Shown piece after piece: positions 34,700 through 45,562 of a stretch of DNA of 64,000 nt. Position 1 is the stretch's first letter; the number at the start of each line of letters is the position of its first letter. The notes under the pieces were generated by a model. The model was not told the DNA's origin and did no database searches. It saw nothing but the letters and a program-made list of their open reading frames with translations. The translations under genes and the position numbers were made by a program. Source of the DNA: Epiperipatus broadwayi (taxonomy: Eukaryota; Onychophora; Udeonychophora; Euonychophora; Peripatidae); the NCBI GenBank assembly GCA_028023455.1, contig JAQFVV010000318.1, forward strand, positions 250,001 to 314,000, written 5' to 3'.

Positions 34700-37600
34700 G
34701 TGAACATATTTGTGGTTCACAAAATAGTTCATATAGTCATCACAAAACTCAGTTTTTGCATGGTTATTTTTTTCTCATTTACTTCTCTTTTTGTAGTTGG
34801 AATGGACATATTCATTTGTGAGTGGCTGTTTATTATTTATTAGTATTGTGCTGAAGGAAGCTTGTTTTATCACCAGTGATATCAACTCAATAAATAGAAA
34901 AGACACTTGTTTTGCCATTTCCAAAAAATGGATAATATAGGAGATAGTTTTGCATACATTTGCATATAATGACGTTAATAATCTAAAGATGCTATGATTA
35001 TGGAGTAACAAAACTCTGAAAGCACTTAGCCTGCAGAAATTATGATATAGAAAGTCTACAGAAATTGTTATATAGAAAAGTTTCACCGCAACGCAACAGT
35101 GTATTATTAATTGCTTATGTTTCAAGAATTAGCAATTATTTAACATTTAAAAAAACAGTTTATTTATATATTTTTCACCATATGCTCATAGTTTAATAAC
35201 TGTTTACTTTTATACATAAATTATGCACATTGAAAAAACCGAAATAGAATTGTTCAGGCAGCATGTAAATATTTTTTAAACTTAAAATATGTGAGCAGAA
35301 CACAGATACATTACATCTGGGTCTTATACCCAAATGTCATTATTCTTCATCCTGTTTACTATTGCCAAGAAATCTTGCAGTGGTACGTATTAGACTAGAG
35401 AGCTAGAAGGTTTTGGTTTAAAACACAGATACTTTATAAGTGAGTCTTACGTGGATTACGAGTATTATTCACCTTATTTGCACTTTGCAGGAAACAAAGC
35501 TAAAAGTTCCTGGATCAAATCTTAGTCTGCTACTCTTCCTGAACAATTAATCATTTAATTCTTTATTATTATAGCAAACAGAGTAATCAAAAATAATAAA
35601 AAAATACTTTTCAGAGTATAATTTACTATTTTTATATATAGCATTCACAGACATGTTTTTTTTTATTTATTAGTTGTTAATTTTCAATTATTACTGACCT
35701 TTTTTCTTTATTATTATTATTATTATTTTTTAAAAAACTACATTTCAATAATTTAAAAATATGTCAAACATTTTTTTTAATTATAAAATTTAAATTTTTT
35801 AAAAACATTTTAATCATATCATTTGATAAATTATTTTTGTAAAAAAAATATTTATTTTTTTTAAATTTCATTTTATTTGAAATCTAGCAATCTTTTTATT
35901 TTATTAACAACAACCTATATTATATGCCATTTTATATAATTATTTCCAGCTCATTACATCTATTATTCATATTATGTAATGTTGCATAAATTATACATTG
36001 AATATAATTTCAAATCTTTTTTTTTTTCAATATTTACTGAAATTACTGCCTACTATACTAGTCGGCAAAGTCATTCACCTTTGCAACCTCAGCACAAGGT
36101 CAGGTCAACCACTACATCAAATTTTCAGGAGTTTCAATCTGTCTTTTTAATTTCAATATAACACCTTACTAAATATTTGCTAAACTAATATTTACAATTA
36201 ACTGTTTTTATGTTCAGTTTTTTGCCTGAAGGTAATTTAAATAATTGAAACTGAGAATGTTCAAGTGATGACGCAATCATGAATGTAAATTGAGTTTATT
36301 TCATTTTTTAACATAGATTATTTTAGCGAAAGCACTTTCTAGCAAAACAAATAATTTCAGTTATGGCAACTTGCAGTGTTATATATGTATTATTATGTAC
36401 ATAAAGTTATTTTATAATGATATCATAGTGTAACAATAGTATTTCTGCCCACCACGTCCATGATTTGGGATTAGAATTTTGGCAATGTAAAATTTTAAGA
36501 TTTTTATTATCCTTGTAATTTTTTCATGTAACTGCCTCATAATAATTTCAGCCTACCACCAATATTAATCAATAAATGAGTTATATTACTTCTGGCTAGT
36601 CTTAGCTAAAGTCTAAAATGTGAATAAGAAAACACTCAAATTCTGAGCACCTAAAAATTAAAAGGTTTTGTAAGCTATGCTTTTACTTTATTATTCCTAA
36701 ATAGATAGGAGATTGATAGATCTTTGGTCTACAGTGAATTACCTTTTATCTTTATATTTTATGTTACCTTCACATTTACATGTAATATTCTTTAATTTCA
36801 TATACAATTTTCAATAAATGGCATTACTTGTAGATGTCTAATTAGTGCTTAGGCTTTTTGTTTGGCTGAAATTGCTTCTAAAGTCTTTCAACTACTGCAA
36901 GATAAAATCGAATTATCTTCTACTATGAACATATCAATTTAGGCCATTTTCTTCTAATTTTTATTCCTTGCTCAAATAATTTATTGTTTATATTATTAAT
37001 TATATTATAGGCAAGAAAATATCATATGAGCAATATTGTAGCAGAAAAAGTTTTTCTTTTTCTTTTGTTTTTTAAAATTAGAAATCTATATAGTATACAT
37101 TTTGAAAATATTGGTCAGCATTATGTATTCAATGATTTAAAAAGCTTTATGACATTGTGAGTAGTGAAATGGCTTCACACTATATCAGCATTATGTTACT
37201 CCTTCAGATGGAAAGAATGTTTAGATTTAATATAGAAAAAATTAAATTAACTAATACTGTTCCTCAAATGACTTCATGAATATTATTTTAGCAGTTTTTA
37301 TAGCATGGGAAATAGAAGAAAAATGCATGAAATGCAGAGTTTTTATTCTTCATGTGCTTAAGATGCAATGATTCTAAAATGATTAAACAGTAGCAATGGT
37401 GAACAAAATGAAGAAAAGAAATGAATTTCGTAGAAAGAATGCTTTTTTTCTTAACCAGGACAAGTTTATCAACTATTAGAATGGTTTGTAAAATAAAAAA
37501 TATTATGAAAAAAAAAGAGGAATGAATTGGAAATTTTGTAGAAAAAGGAGGAAAAATCTTGATCATCAAATCAATTTATATATATATTATACCAACTATA

Positions 37601-37825
37601 GATCCAAAACAGCAGTCTATTACTGGGCTCTGTTCTTGTCTACAGTTATTTTTTTCTAACCAATTCATATACTAATTACATGAGACATTTGCATAAAAAG
37701 TTTCAACTTTATAACCATTCATAATTGTAAAAATCATAATTACTATCTGGCATAAATTGCATCAGTGGTAATATAGTAAAGTCCCAATATGCACTGCATG
37801 AATATATATTACTTTAATTATGTGC
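34700..37825. other. AT-rich spacer, no gene seen
   Basis: Frames at 34,775-35,125 and 37,288-37,569 (both minus) are low-complexity and without domains. The 35.29-35.55 kb stretch is somewhat richer in G+C, but no repeat partner was found in the window. Confidence 0.5.
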
Positions 37826-37919
37826 TTTAAGCACAGACTTTCACATGACCAAACACTCTCCACACTATCTCATAACACTGATACACCTGAACACACATAT
37901 GTCAAAAAGATAAACAATC

Positions 37920-37963
37920 ACCAATATATGTATTTCATGCTAAACCAGCAATCATCAGTTGGT
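37920..37963 (-). ncRNA. Hammerhead ribozyme, family 2 (inverted copy)
   Basis: Minus strand: stem I ACCAA/TTGGT (5 bp), CTGATGA, stem II core TGCT/AGCA with loop GGTTT and a U-U at its base, GAAA, and stem III ATA/TAT ending in triplet ATA. All core nucleotides are kept; the U-U at the base of stem II may weaken it. Confidence 0.8.
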
Positions 37964-38478
37964 CCAGATTACCATCTCTACACATATTTGTTACAAGTGC
38001 TCAGATATATATTAAGAGAGCAAATCCTTCTACTTTAATGGACAGGTTTCAATGTACTTCACAATCCAACTCTTCAACTGTCCATCTAATTGAAAAACTG
38101 ACGATGGAATGCTCAAAGGCCACCCTTAGACCGAGATTGTTGTCACACTCATGTTGACCTAAAGGTCAATCTGACCCCTCATGTACAGGACATAATCCAT
38201 TAAATACATACAAGGGATAGGCAGACATCTCTAATATGTAATAGATGAAATACACAGGCTTATATATACCTGTGTCAATATATGTAATAGACAGGGTGAC
38301 AACAATCTCAGCCTAAGGGCGGCCTTTGAGCATTCCATCATCAGATTTTCAATTGGATGGACAGTTGAAGAGTTAGGGTGTGGAATACATTGAAGCCTGT
38401 CCATTAAAGTAGAAGAATTTGCTATCTTAATATATATCTGAGCACTTGTAGCATATATGTGTAGAGATGGTAATATGG

Positions 38479-38522
38479 ACCAACTGATGATTGCTGGTTT
38501 AGCATGAAATATGTATATTGGT
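38479..38522 (+). ncRNA. Hammerhead ribozyme, family 2 (tandem copy 1)
   Basis: Stem I 38,479-38,483 with 38,518-38,522; CTGATGA 38,484-38,490; GAAA 38,506-38,509; cleavage predicted after A38,517 in triplet ATA. Stem II has a U-U mismatch next to the core (91 against 505), otherwise four pairs. Confidence 0.8.
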
Positions 38523-38949
38523 GATTATTTATCTTCTCAACATATGTGTGTTCAGGTGTATCATTGTTATGAGATAGTGTGGAAAGTCGTGGGTCATGTG
38601 AAAGTCTGTGCTCATACCCTGTCTATTACATATATAGACACAGGTATATATAAGCCTGTGTATTTCATCTATTACATATTAGAGATGTCTGCCTATCCCT
38701 TGTATGTATTTAATGGATTATGTCCCGTACATGAGGGGTCAGATTGATCTTTAGGTCAACATGGGTGTGACAACAATCTCAGCCTAAGGGTGGCCTTTGA
38801 GCATTCCATCGTCAGATTTTCAATTGGATGGACAGTTGAAGAGTTGGAGTGTGGAGTACATTGAAGCCTGTCCATTAAAGTAGAAGGATTTGCTATCGTA
38901 ATATATATCTGAGCACTTGTAGCATATATGTGTAGAAATGGTAATCTGG

Positions 38950-38993
38950 ACCAACTGATGATTGCTGGTTTAGCAAGAAATACGTATATTGGT
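38950..38993 (+). ncRNA. Hammerhead ribozyme, family 2 (tandem copy 2)
   Basis: The best-formed member. Stem I ACCAA/TTGGT, CTGATGA (38,955-38,961), a full 5-bp stem II TTGCT/AGCAA with loop GGTTT, GAAA (38,977-38,980), and stem III from the palindrome ATACGTAT. The triplet ATA ends at 38,988. Cut sites in the two tandem copies are exactly 471 nt apart. Confidence 0.85.
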
Positions 38994-39149
38994 GATTATT
39001 TATCTTTTCGACATATGTGTGTTCAGGTGTATCAGTGTTATAAGATAGTGTGGAGAGTGGTGGGTCATGTGAAAGTCTGTGCTCATACCCTGTCTATTAC
39101 ATACATAGACATAGGTATATATAAGCCTGTGTATTTCATCTATTATATG

Positions 39150-39885
39150 CCTTGTAAAAATATATATATAAACAAAAAATGTAAACAAACAAAAATAAAA
39201 AAATTAAGAATTCATAAATTTAATAGATTTTATAACATTTATGACAAACAGTATGTTCAAGCCACTATTTTATCTTGCAGTGCTTTTATTAATTTCATCA
39301 CATTTCTTTTGTTAACCAGCCTTATTCATGTTAAATATATTAAAAGTATAGGTATTTTTTTCTCTTTTTTTTTTGATTCTACAAATTTGATTCAGTACAG
39401 GATTTTGTTAGATAAAATGTTTTTTAAGGCTAACAGAATTTATACTTTCCTTATTAAGCAAAAAAATGAAAGATCAATTTGTAGGAACATAAAAAATAAC
39501 TTTTAGAAGTAACTACATGTTCTAAAAAATAAATTATTTATTAGAGCAATAGTAAAAAGAGAAAAGCATAATTGATGTGCTTTTGAAAGGATTCAAGTTT
39601 TTATAAGGCAATGGATAAAAGATAAAACTAATAAAACATTTGTAGTAGATTTTATTATATTACTTCAGAAAATCTGACCATTATCCATTTTATATAAAAG
39701 ATAAATATATAAAGACATTGAACAGTAATTTATTATTACTATTTTTTGATTGAATAGTAATGAATGAACACACCAACACACTTCATTTTATAAATAACTA
39801 AATTATTATTTATTTTAATTTTGTTTATACAATAATCATAATTTTTATATGCATATTATACATATAAAAATAATCTAATATATAT
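39150..39885. other. AT-rich spacer, no gene seen
   Basis: A frame begun in the hammerhead repeat continues to 39,506 but has no recognisable domain. The segment ends in (TA)n at the border of the Penelope inverted repeat. Confidence 0.5.
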
Positions 39886-39887
39886 AT

Positions 39888-41765
39888 ATGTCATTAGTAT
39901 TACTATTTGCAGGATATTCCATGTAGTGAAAAAGCTAAATGCTGACATTTCAGTACAATATCAAGTACCTTCCTCAGAGCGTTCTCTTTCTCAAATCATA
40001 AGAATGCACGTGAGATTTAAAACCGTTTTTATCGTTTTCTTTCTCCTCATATTTAAATTCTATTGGTTGAGAAGTTTTAAAATTTATTTTCTCTTCCAAT
40101 GGCTTCTTCCAAATGTTGTTAATCTTCTTTAATTCACACCTTTCATTTATGCTCTTGGGCCTTTTAAAAATCTCTATAGCTTCTCTTAGCAATCTCTGGA
40201 CATATTGTTCAATTTTTGCTAAAATATTTGTTTTTTCAAAATTGATATCATGATTTGTTAATTTTATATGAGAATAAATAGCTGATGAATTGGATTTTTC
40301 TCACTGCCAGAATGTGTTCTTCCTTTCTAATATTTATTCTACGATTAGTCTGTCCTATATATGTATGTGGATAGACCCTACATGGAATTTCATATACACC
40401 ATGACACTCCAAAGCAATTTTATCTTTAGGAAGTGGAAATATTTCACTAATTTTTTAATAAGTAGTGTAAATTGTGTGAATATTATTATTTTTTAAAATG
40501 TTACCAATTCTATCAGTTACTCCTTTTATATATGGCAAAATTGTCTTAATTTTTGATGTATCAAAATCTTTTTTCTTTTGATATGTATAAGCCCTATTAA
40601 TAATGTTGTAATTAAAACCGCTATGAAGAAGCATTTTATTAGTAGCAAAAGGTCCCGGTGAAAATGGCTATCATCAGAAAGTCTCTTTGTTCTATCCAAT
40701 AATGTCTTTGCTACTGAAAATAGTTGTGCAGGATGGTGACGAGAGGAAAAATGCAGATATCTCCCAGTGTGCATTGGTTTTTTATATATACCATGGGATA
40801 AAGAACCATCTTCCCTTCTTTCAATCAAAACATCTAAAAAAGGTAATTGATTATTGTTTTCTATTTCCATGGTAAATTTAATATTGTTGTGAAAAGAGTT
40901 TAAAAAATTAAAAAAGTCATTAAGAGCATGTTTGCCATGAGGCCAAATAACAAAGGTATAATCAACATACCTCAGCCATATAGATGGTTTTTTAACTGCT
41001 AAAGTCAAAATTTTATTTTCCAAATCCTCCGTAAAAATAGAAGCTAATGCTGGAGAAATTGGTGAACCCATAGCTAGACCTGATGTTTGTTTATACATCT
41101 GCCCATCAAAAACAAAAAAATGTATTCGATAAGCAGTGTTCAATCTAAACCACAGCAAAATTAGGCAACTGAATATTTTTTAAAACTTGAATTGCTTCAT
41201 TTACAGGTACACTAGTAAAAAGTGAAACAATGTCAAAACTTACCAAAATATCATTCTTAGTCAATTTAATATCCCGGATAAGCTCAAGAAAATGATTAGC
41301 ATCTTTAACATATGATGACATCGTTGATAAATGCGGCTATAAAAAAGAAGTCAAAAAACGAGCTAGTGTCTGTGTAGGTGAACCAACTGCACTTACAATC
41401 GTTCTCAATGGAATATCTGGCTTGTGAATTTTTGGTAAACCATATAATTTTGGATAAAAAGAAGATTTTTCCCTGGGAGTAAGCTGTAACTTTGTTTCTA
41501 AATCTAGATCAGTAGAATAAATTAATGTTTTCGTTTTCTTTTCAAGATAAGTCATAGGATCTCTATAAAATTTTTTATAAATATTATCATTTAATAAATC
41601 ATGTATTTTTTTAAAATAATCAGCCTTATTTAAAATTACTGTAGTATTACCCTTATCTGCCGGAAGAATAGTAATAGATTTGCCTGCCATTTTTTAATGC
41701 AAACAAAGCTCTTCTTTCATTAATTGATAAATTAGTTTTAGGTGGTTTTGCTTTATTTAAAATAT
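39888..41765 (-). pseudogene. Penelope-like RT/GIY-YIG ORF, left (minus) arm
   Basis: The N-terminal piece at 41,337-41,690 reads SITILPADKGNTTVILNKAD and YPKLYGLPKIHKPDIPLRTI, the Penelope pre-palm and GLPKIHK motifs. The palm piece at 40,526-41,158 gives GLAMGSPISPALASIF and then YVDYTF (40,958-40,969): the second catalytic Asp of YVDD is Tyr here. A frameshift breaks the GIY-YIG region; the C-terminal tail is open again at 39,974-40,192. Compared with the right arm it keeps K where that arm has a TAA in the N-terminal piece, but it has lost the catalytic site. It cannot make active RT. Confidence 0.9.
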
Positions 41766-41785
41766 AGTGAGGGGAAAAATATATG

Positions 41786-42214
41786 ATATTTTAAATAAAG
41801 CAAAACCACCTAAAACTAATTTATCAATTAATGAAAGAAGAGCTTTGTTTGCATTAAAAAATGGCAGGCAAATCTATTACTATTCTTCTGGCAGATAAGG
41901 GTAATACTACAGTAATTTTAAATAAGGCTGATTATTTTTAAAAAATACATGATTTATTAAATGATAATATTTATAAAAAAATTTATAGAGATCCTATGAC
42001 TTATCTTGAAAAGAAAACGAAAACATTAATTTATTCTACTGATCTAGATTTAGAAACAAAGTTACAGCTTATTCCCAGGGAAAAATCTTCTTTTTATCCA
42101 AAATTATATGGTTTACCAAAAATTCACAAGCCAGATATTCCATTGAGATCGATTGTAAGTGCAGTTGGTTCACCTACACAGACACTAGCTCGTTATTTGA
42201 CTTCTTTTTTATAG
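41786..42214 (+). pseudogene. Penelope-like ORF, right arm, N-terminal part
   Basis: Upstream of the long frame, the plus strand encodes AKPPKTNLSINERRALFALK, then a frameshift, SITILLADKGNTTVILNKAD with a TAA stop at 41,939-41,941, and from 41,996 MTYLEKKTKTLIYSTDLDLE through YGLPKIHKPDIPLRSIVSA to a TAG at 42,212-42,214. GLPKIHK is a Penelope hallmark. The pieces belong to the same protein as the downstream frame, separated only by the TAG, which lies in phase with it. The 5' end of the element is truncated before the start codon. Confidence 0.85.
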
Positions 42215-42229
42215 CCGCATTTATCAACG

Positions 42230-43570
42230 ATGTCATCATATGTTAAGGATGCTTTTCTTGAGCTTATCCGGGATATTAAATTGACTAAGAATGATATTTT
42301 GGTAAGTTTTGACATTGTTTCACTTTTTATTAGTGTACCTGTAAATGAAGCGATTCAAGTTTTAAAAAATATTCGGTTGCCTAATTTTGCTGTGATTTTG
42401 ATTGAACATTGCTTATCGAATACATTTTTTGTTTTTGATGGGCAGATGTATAAACAAACATCAGGTCTAGCTATGGGTTCACCAATTTCTCCAACATTAG
42501 CTTCTATTTTTATGGAGGATTTGGAAAATAAAATGTTGACTTTAGCAGTTAAAAAACCATCTATACGGCTGAGGTATGTTGATGATACCTTTGTTATTTG
42601 GCCTCATGGAAAGCATGCTCTTGATGACTTTTTTAATTTTTTAAACTCTTTTCACAACAATATTAAATTTACCATGGAAATAGAAAATAACAATCAATTA
42701 CCTTTTTTAGATGTTTTGATTGAAAGAAGGGAAGATGGTTCTGTATCCCATGGTATATATAAAAAACCAACACACACTGGGAGATATCTGCATTTTCCCT
42801 CTCATCACCATCCTGCACAACTATTTTCAGTAGCAAAGACATTATTGGATAGAACAAAGAGACTTTCTGATGATAGCCATTTTCACCGGGACCTTTTTGC
42901 TACTAATAAAATGCTTCTTCATAACGATTTTAATTACAACATTATTAATAGGGCTTATACATATCAAAAGAAAAAAGATTTTGATACATCAAAAATTAAG
43001 ACAATTTTGCCATATATAAAAGGAGTAACTGATAGAATTGGTAACATTTTAAAAAATAATAATATTCATACAATTTACACTACTTATAAAAAAATTAGTG
43101 AAATATTTCCACTTCCTAAAGATAAAATTGCTTTGGAGTGTCATGGTGTATATGAAATTCCATGTAGGGTCTGTCCACATACATATATAGGACAGACTAA
43201 TCATAGAATAAATATTAGAAAGGAAGAACACATTCTGGCAGTGAGAGAAAAATCCAATTCATCAGCTATTTATTCTCATATAAAATTAACAAATCATGAT
43301 ATCAATTTTGAAAAAACAAATATTTTAGCAAAAATTGAACAATATGACCAGAGATTGCTAAGAGAAGCTATAGAGATTTTTAAAAGGCACAAGAGCATAA
43401 ATGAAAGGTGTGAATTAAAGAAGATTAACAACATTTGGAAGAAGCTATTGGAAGAGAAAATAAATTTTAAAACTTCTCAACCAATAGAATTTAAATACGA
43501 GAAGGAAAACGATAAAAACGTTTTTAAATCTCACATGCATTCTTATGATTTGAGAAAGAGGATGCTCTGA
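42230..43570 (+). CDS. Penelope-like reverse transcriptase with GIY-YIG endonuclease
   Basis: A 446-residue open frame, the longest in the window. Residues about 25-35 carry the first catalytic Asp in ILVSFDIVSLF. About 80-95 read TSGLAMGSPISPTLASIF, the Penelope motif. YVDD (42,575-42,586, about residues 116-119) is intact, followed by NNQLPFLDVLI and THTGRYLHFPS. Near 300-330 come HGVYEIPC..C and TYIGQT, the GIY and YIG halves of the endonuclease, then R....R..EH. This is the usual Penelope order, RT then C-terminal GIY-YIG. The element would nick DNA and copy its RNA onto the target. The in-phase TAG and TAA upstream mean a full protein would need readthrough, so activity is doubtful, but the catalytic parts are well kept, suggesting a recent insertion. 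Confidence 0.9.
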   Translation: MSSYVKDAFLELIRDIKLTKNDILVSFDIVSLFISVPVNEAIQVLKNIRLPNFAVILIEHCLSNTFFVFDGQMYKQTSGLAMGSPISPTLASIFMEDLENKMLTLAVKKPSIRLRYVDDTFVIWPHGKHALDDFFNFLNSFHNNIKFTMEIENNNQLPFLDVLIERREDGSVSHGIYKKPTHTGRYLHFPSHHHPAQLFSVAKTLLDRTKRLSDDSHFHRDLFATNKMLLHNDFNYNIINRAYTYQKKKDFDTSKIKTILPYIKGVTDRIGNILKNNNIHTIYTTYKKISEIFPLPKDKIALECHGVYEIPCRVCPHTYIGQTNHRINIRKEEHILAVREKSNSSAIYSHIKLTNHDINFEKTNILAKIEQYDQRLLREAIEIFKRHKSINERCELKKINNIWKKLLEEKINFKTSQPIEFKYEKENDKNVFKSHMHSYDLRKRML

Positions 43571-43808
43571 GGAAGGTACTTGATATTGTACTGAAATGTC
43601 AGCATTTAGCTTTTTCACTACACGGAATATCCCGCAAATAGTAATAATAATATGACATCTTTTATCTGTGAAAATATTAGAATTAACATATATATATATA
43701 TATATGATCAATAGATGGCGTCTTTACCAAAACCGCCGAAACAAGTGTAAAATATTTTTACATAAACGCAAAAGGAGTCAGAATTAACAGTCTCTTTCAT
43801 TTTGCTCA

Positions 43809-43856
43809 CCTCCAGATCAGCTGATTTCAAGCTGGTTTGCTTTCGTCAGTGGAAGG
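43809..43856 (-). ncRNA. Hammerhead ribozyme, family 1 (inverted copy)
   Basis: The full motif on the minus strand, identical in core, stems and triplet to the plus copies. The second inverted unit (44,123-44,245) is cut within this motif and keeps only its 3' half. Confidence 0.9.
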
Positions 43857-44257
43857 ATAGAGCTATAGAAACTAGGTCTAAAGACTGACTCTCAAGCATT
43901 TATGCAAAACGTTTATATCAGTTTGCAAGCGTGAATTTTTCAGACCGTAAAGTCTTCAAACTCAGCCTAGCAAGCTAGATATCTATATGGGTCTGATCTC
44001 AGTTCAGTTTCACCACATAGTCAAAGTCTCTGCAATATATATCATTGCAAGAAAACTTTAAAGGTACATTTATGAAAAATAAAAACAAGTTAGTCACGTA
44101 ACCTGCTATCACTTGTTATTTATGATCAATAGATGGCGTCTTTACCAAAACTGCCGAAACAAGTGTAAAATATTTTTACATAAATGCAAAAGGAGTCAGA
44201 ATTAACTACCTCTTTCATTTTGCTCACCTCCAGATCAGCTGATTTCTATAGCTCTAT

Positions 44258-44305
44258 CCTTCCACTGACGAAAGCAAACCAGCTTGAAATCAGCTGATCT
44301 GGAGG
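44258..44305 (+). ncRNA. Hammerhead ribozyme, family 1 (tandem copy 1)
   Basis: Type I hammerhead. Stem I CCTTCCA with TGGAGG (6 bp, one G-U), CTGACGA (44,265-44,271), stem II AAGC/GCTT with loop AAACCA, GAAA (44,286-44,289), stem III from the perfect palindrome ATCAGCTGAT, and triplet ATC. Cleavage predicted between 44,299 and 44,300. All conserved core bases are present. In one molecule stem III has three pairs and a 4-base loop; two molecules could pair over 10 bp. Confidence 0.92.
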
Positions 44306-44676
44306 TGAGCAAAATGAAAGAGGTAGTTAATTCTGACTCCTTTTGCGTTTATGTAAAAATATTTTACACTTGTTTCGGCGGTTTTGGTAAAGACGCCATC
44401 TATTGATCATAAATAACAAGTGATAGCAGGTTACATGACTAACTTGTTTTTATTTTTCATAAATATACCTTTAAAGTTTTCTTGCAATGATATATATTGC
44501 AGAGACTTTGACTATGTGGTGAAACTGAACTGAGATCAGACCCATATAGATATCTAGCTTGCTAGGCTGAGTTTGAAGACTTTACCGGTCTGAAAAATTC
44601 ACGCTTGCAAACTGATATAAACGTTTTGCATAAATGCTTGAGAGTCAGTCTTTAGACCTAGTTTCTATAGCTCTAT

Positions 44677-44724
44677 CCTTCCACTGACGAAAGCAAACCA
44701 GCTTGAAATCAGCTGATCTGGAGG
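44677..44724 (+). ncRNA. Hammerhead ribozyme, family 1 (tandem copy 2)
   Basis: Identical in motif to the copy at 44,258. Predicted cut after 44,718, exactly 419 nt from the previous one, so transcript cleavage would release a 419-nt monomer. Confidence 0.92.
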
Positions 44725-45095
44725 TGAGCAAAATGAAAGAGGTAGTTAATTCTGACTCCTTTTGCGTTTATGTAAAAATATTTTACACTTGTTTCGGCGG
44801 TTTTGGTAAAGACGCCATCTATTGATCATAAATAACAAGTGATAGCAGGTTACGTGACTAACTTGTTTTTATTTTTCATAAATGTACCTTTAAAGTTTTC
44901 TTGCAATGATATATATTGCAGAGACTTTGACTATGTGGTGAAACTGAACTGAGATCAGACCCATATAGATATCTAGCTTGCTAGGCTGAGTTTGAAGACT
45001 TTACCGGTCTGAAAAATTCACGCTTGCAAACTGATATAAACGTTTTGCATAAATGCTTGAGAGTCAGTCTTTAGACCTAGTTTCTATAGCTCTAT

Positions 45096-45143
45096 CCTTC
45101 CACTGACGAAAGCAAACCAGCTTTAAATCAGCTGATCTGGAGG
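45096..45143 (+). ncRNA. Hammerhead ribozyme, family 1 (tandem copy 3, core mutated)
   Basis: Same layout, but the invariant G of GAAA is T (GCTTTAAATCAG). G12 is needed for catalysis in the hammerhead family, so this copy should not cut at 45,137. A transcript would then give an 838-nt dimer between the neighbouring cut sites. Confidence 0.88.
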
Positions 45144-45514
45144 TGAGCAAAATGAAAGAGGTAGTTAATTCTGACTCCTTTTGCGTTTATGTAAAAATAT
45201 TTTACACTTGTTTCGGCGGTTTTGGTAAAGACGCCATCTATTGATCATAAATAACAAGTGATAGCAGGTTACGTGATTAACTTGTTTTTATTTTTCATAA
45301 ATGTACCTTTAAAGTTTTCTTGCAATGATATATATTGCAGAGACTTTGACTATGTGGTGAAACTGAACTGAGATCAGACCCATATAGATATCTAGCTTGC
45401 TAGGCTGAGTTTGAAGACTTTACCGGTCTGAAAAATTCACGCTTGCAAACTGATATAAACGTTTTGCATAAATGCTTGAGAGTCAGTCTTTAGACCTAGT
45501 TTCTATAGCTCTAT

Positions 45515-45562
45515 CCTTCCACTGACGAAAGCAAACCAGCTTGAAATCAGCTGATCTGGAGG
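45515..45562 (+). ncRNA. Hammerhead ribozyme, family 1 (tandem copy 4)
   Basis: Intact motif, with cut predicted after 45,556. It is the last in the array; the sequence ends 155 bp downstream at the (TA)n tract. Confidence 0.92.

Larger units (their letters stand above)
37829..39147 (+). repeat. Hammerhead repeat family 2: inverted plus tandem 471-bp array
   Basis: One minus-oriented monomer (37,829-38,297, about 469 bp) is followed by about 1.8 plus-oriented monomers (38,298-39,147). Period 471 bp is fixed by the hammerhead positions 38,479 and 38,950. The minus monomer is circularly permuted: its 5' end on the minus strand is CCCTGTCTATTAC and its 3' end GAAAGTCTGTGCT, sequences that are adjacent in the tandem copies. 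It is thus one complete unit opened at that point. The junction shares GGGTG microhomology. Long frames here (38,511-38,747; 38,928-39,506) are chance frames over the repeat. Confidence 0.85.
39888..43658. mobile_element. Penelope-like element, head-to-head inverted duplication
   Basis: Arms 39,888-41,765 (minus) and 41,786-43,658 (plus) are inverted copies of about 1.87 kb, nearly identical by eye, separated by 20 bp (41,766-41,785). Each arm carries a 5'-truncated Penelope-like ORF with an RT domain followed by a GIY-YIG endonuclease. The two start points face each other. Both arms hold the same TAG stop (41,337-41,339 and 42,212-42,214). No introns or long pLTRs are seen within the arms. 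Confidence 0.9.

Noticed and set aside
34775-35125. 116-codon open frame on the minus strand
   Set aside because: Hydrophobic and repetitive composition typical of AT-rich chance frames, no motif, no supporting context.
35290-35550. Possible SINE around GGTTTAAAACAC
   Set aside because: Only a loose B-box likeness and no target duplication or partner copy.
38095-38130. CTGACGA in the family-2 repeat (inverted copy)
   Set aside because: No GAAA or stem II follows; the true hammerhead of this unit lies about 150 bp away.
38928-39506. 192-codon open frame on the plus strand
   Set aside because: Its first third runs over the hammerhead repeat and is mirrored in another copy (38,511-38,747); the rest is low-complexity with no domain. 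Treated as a chance frame.
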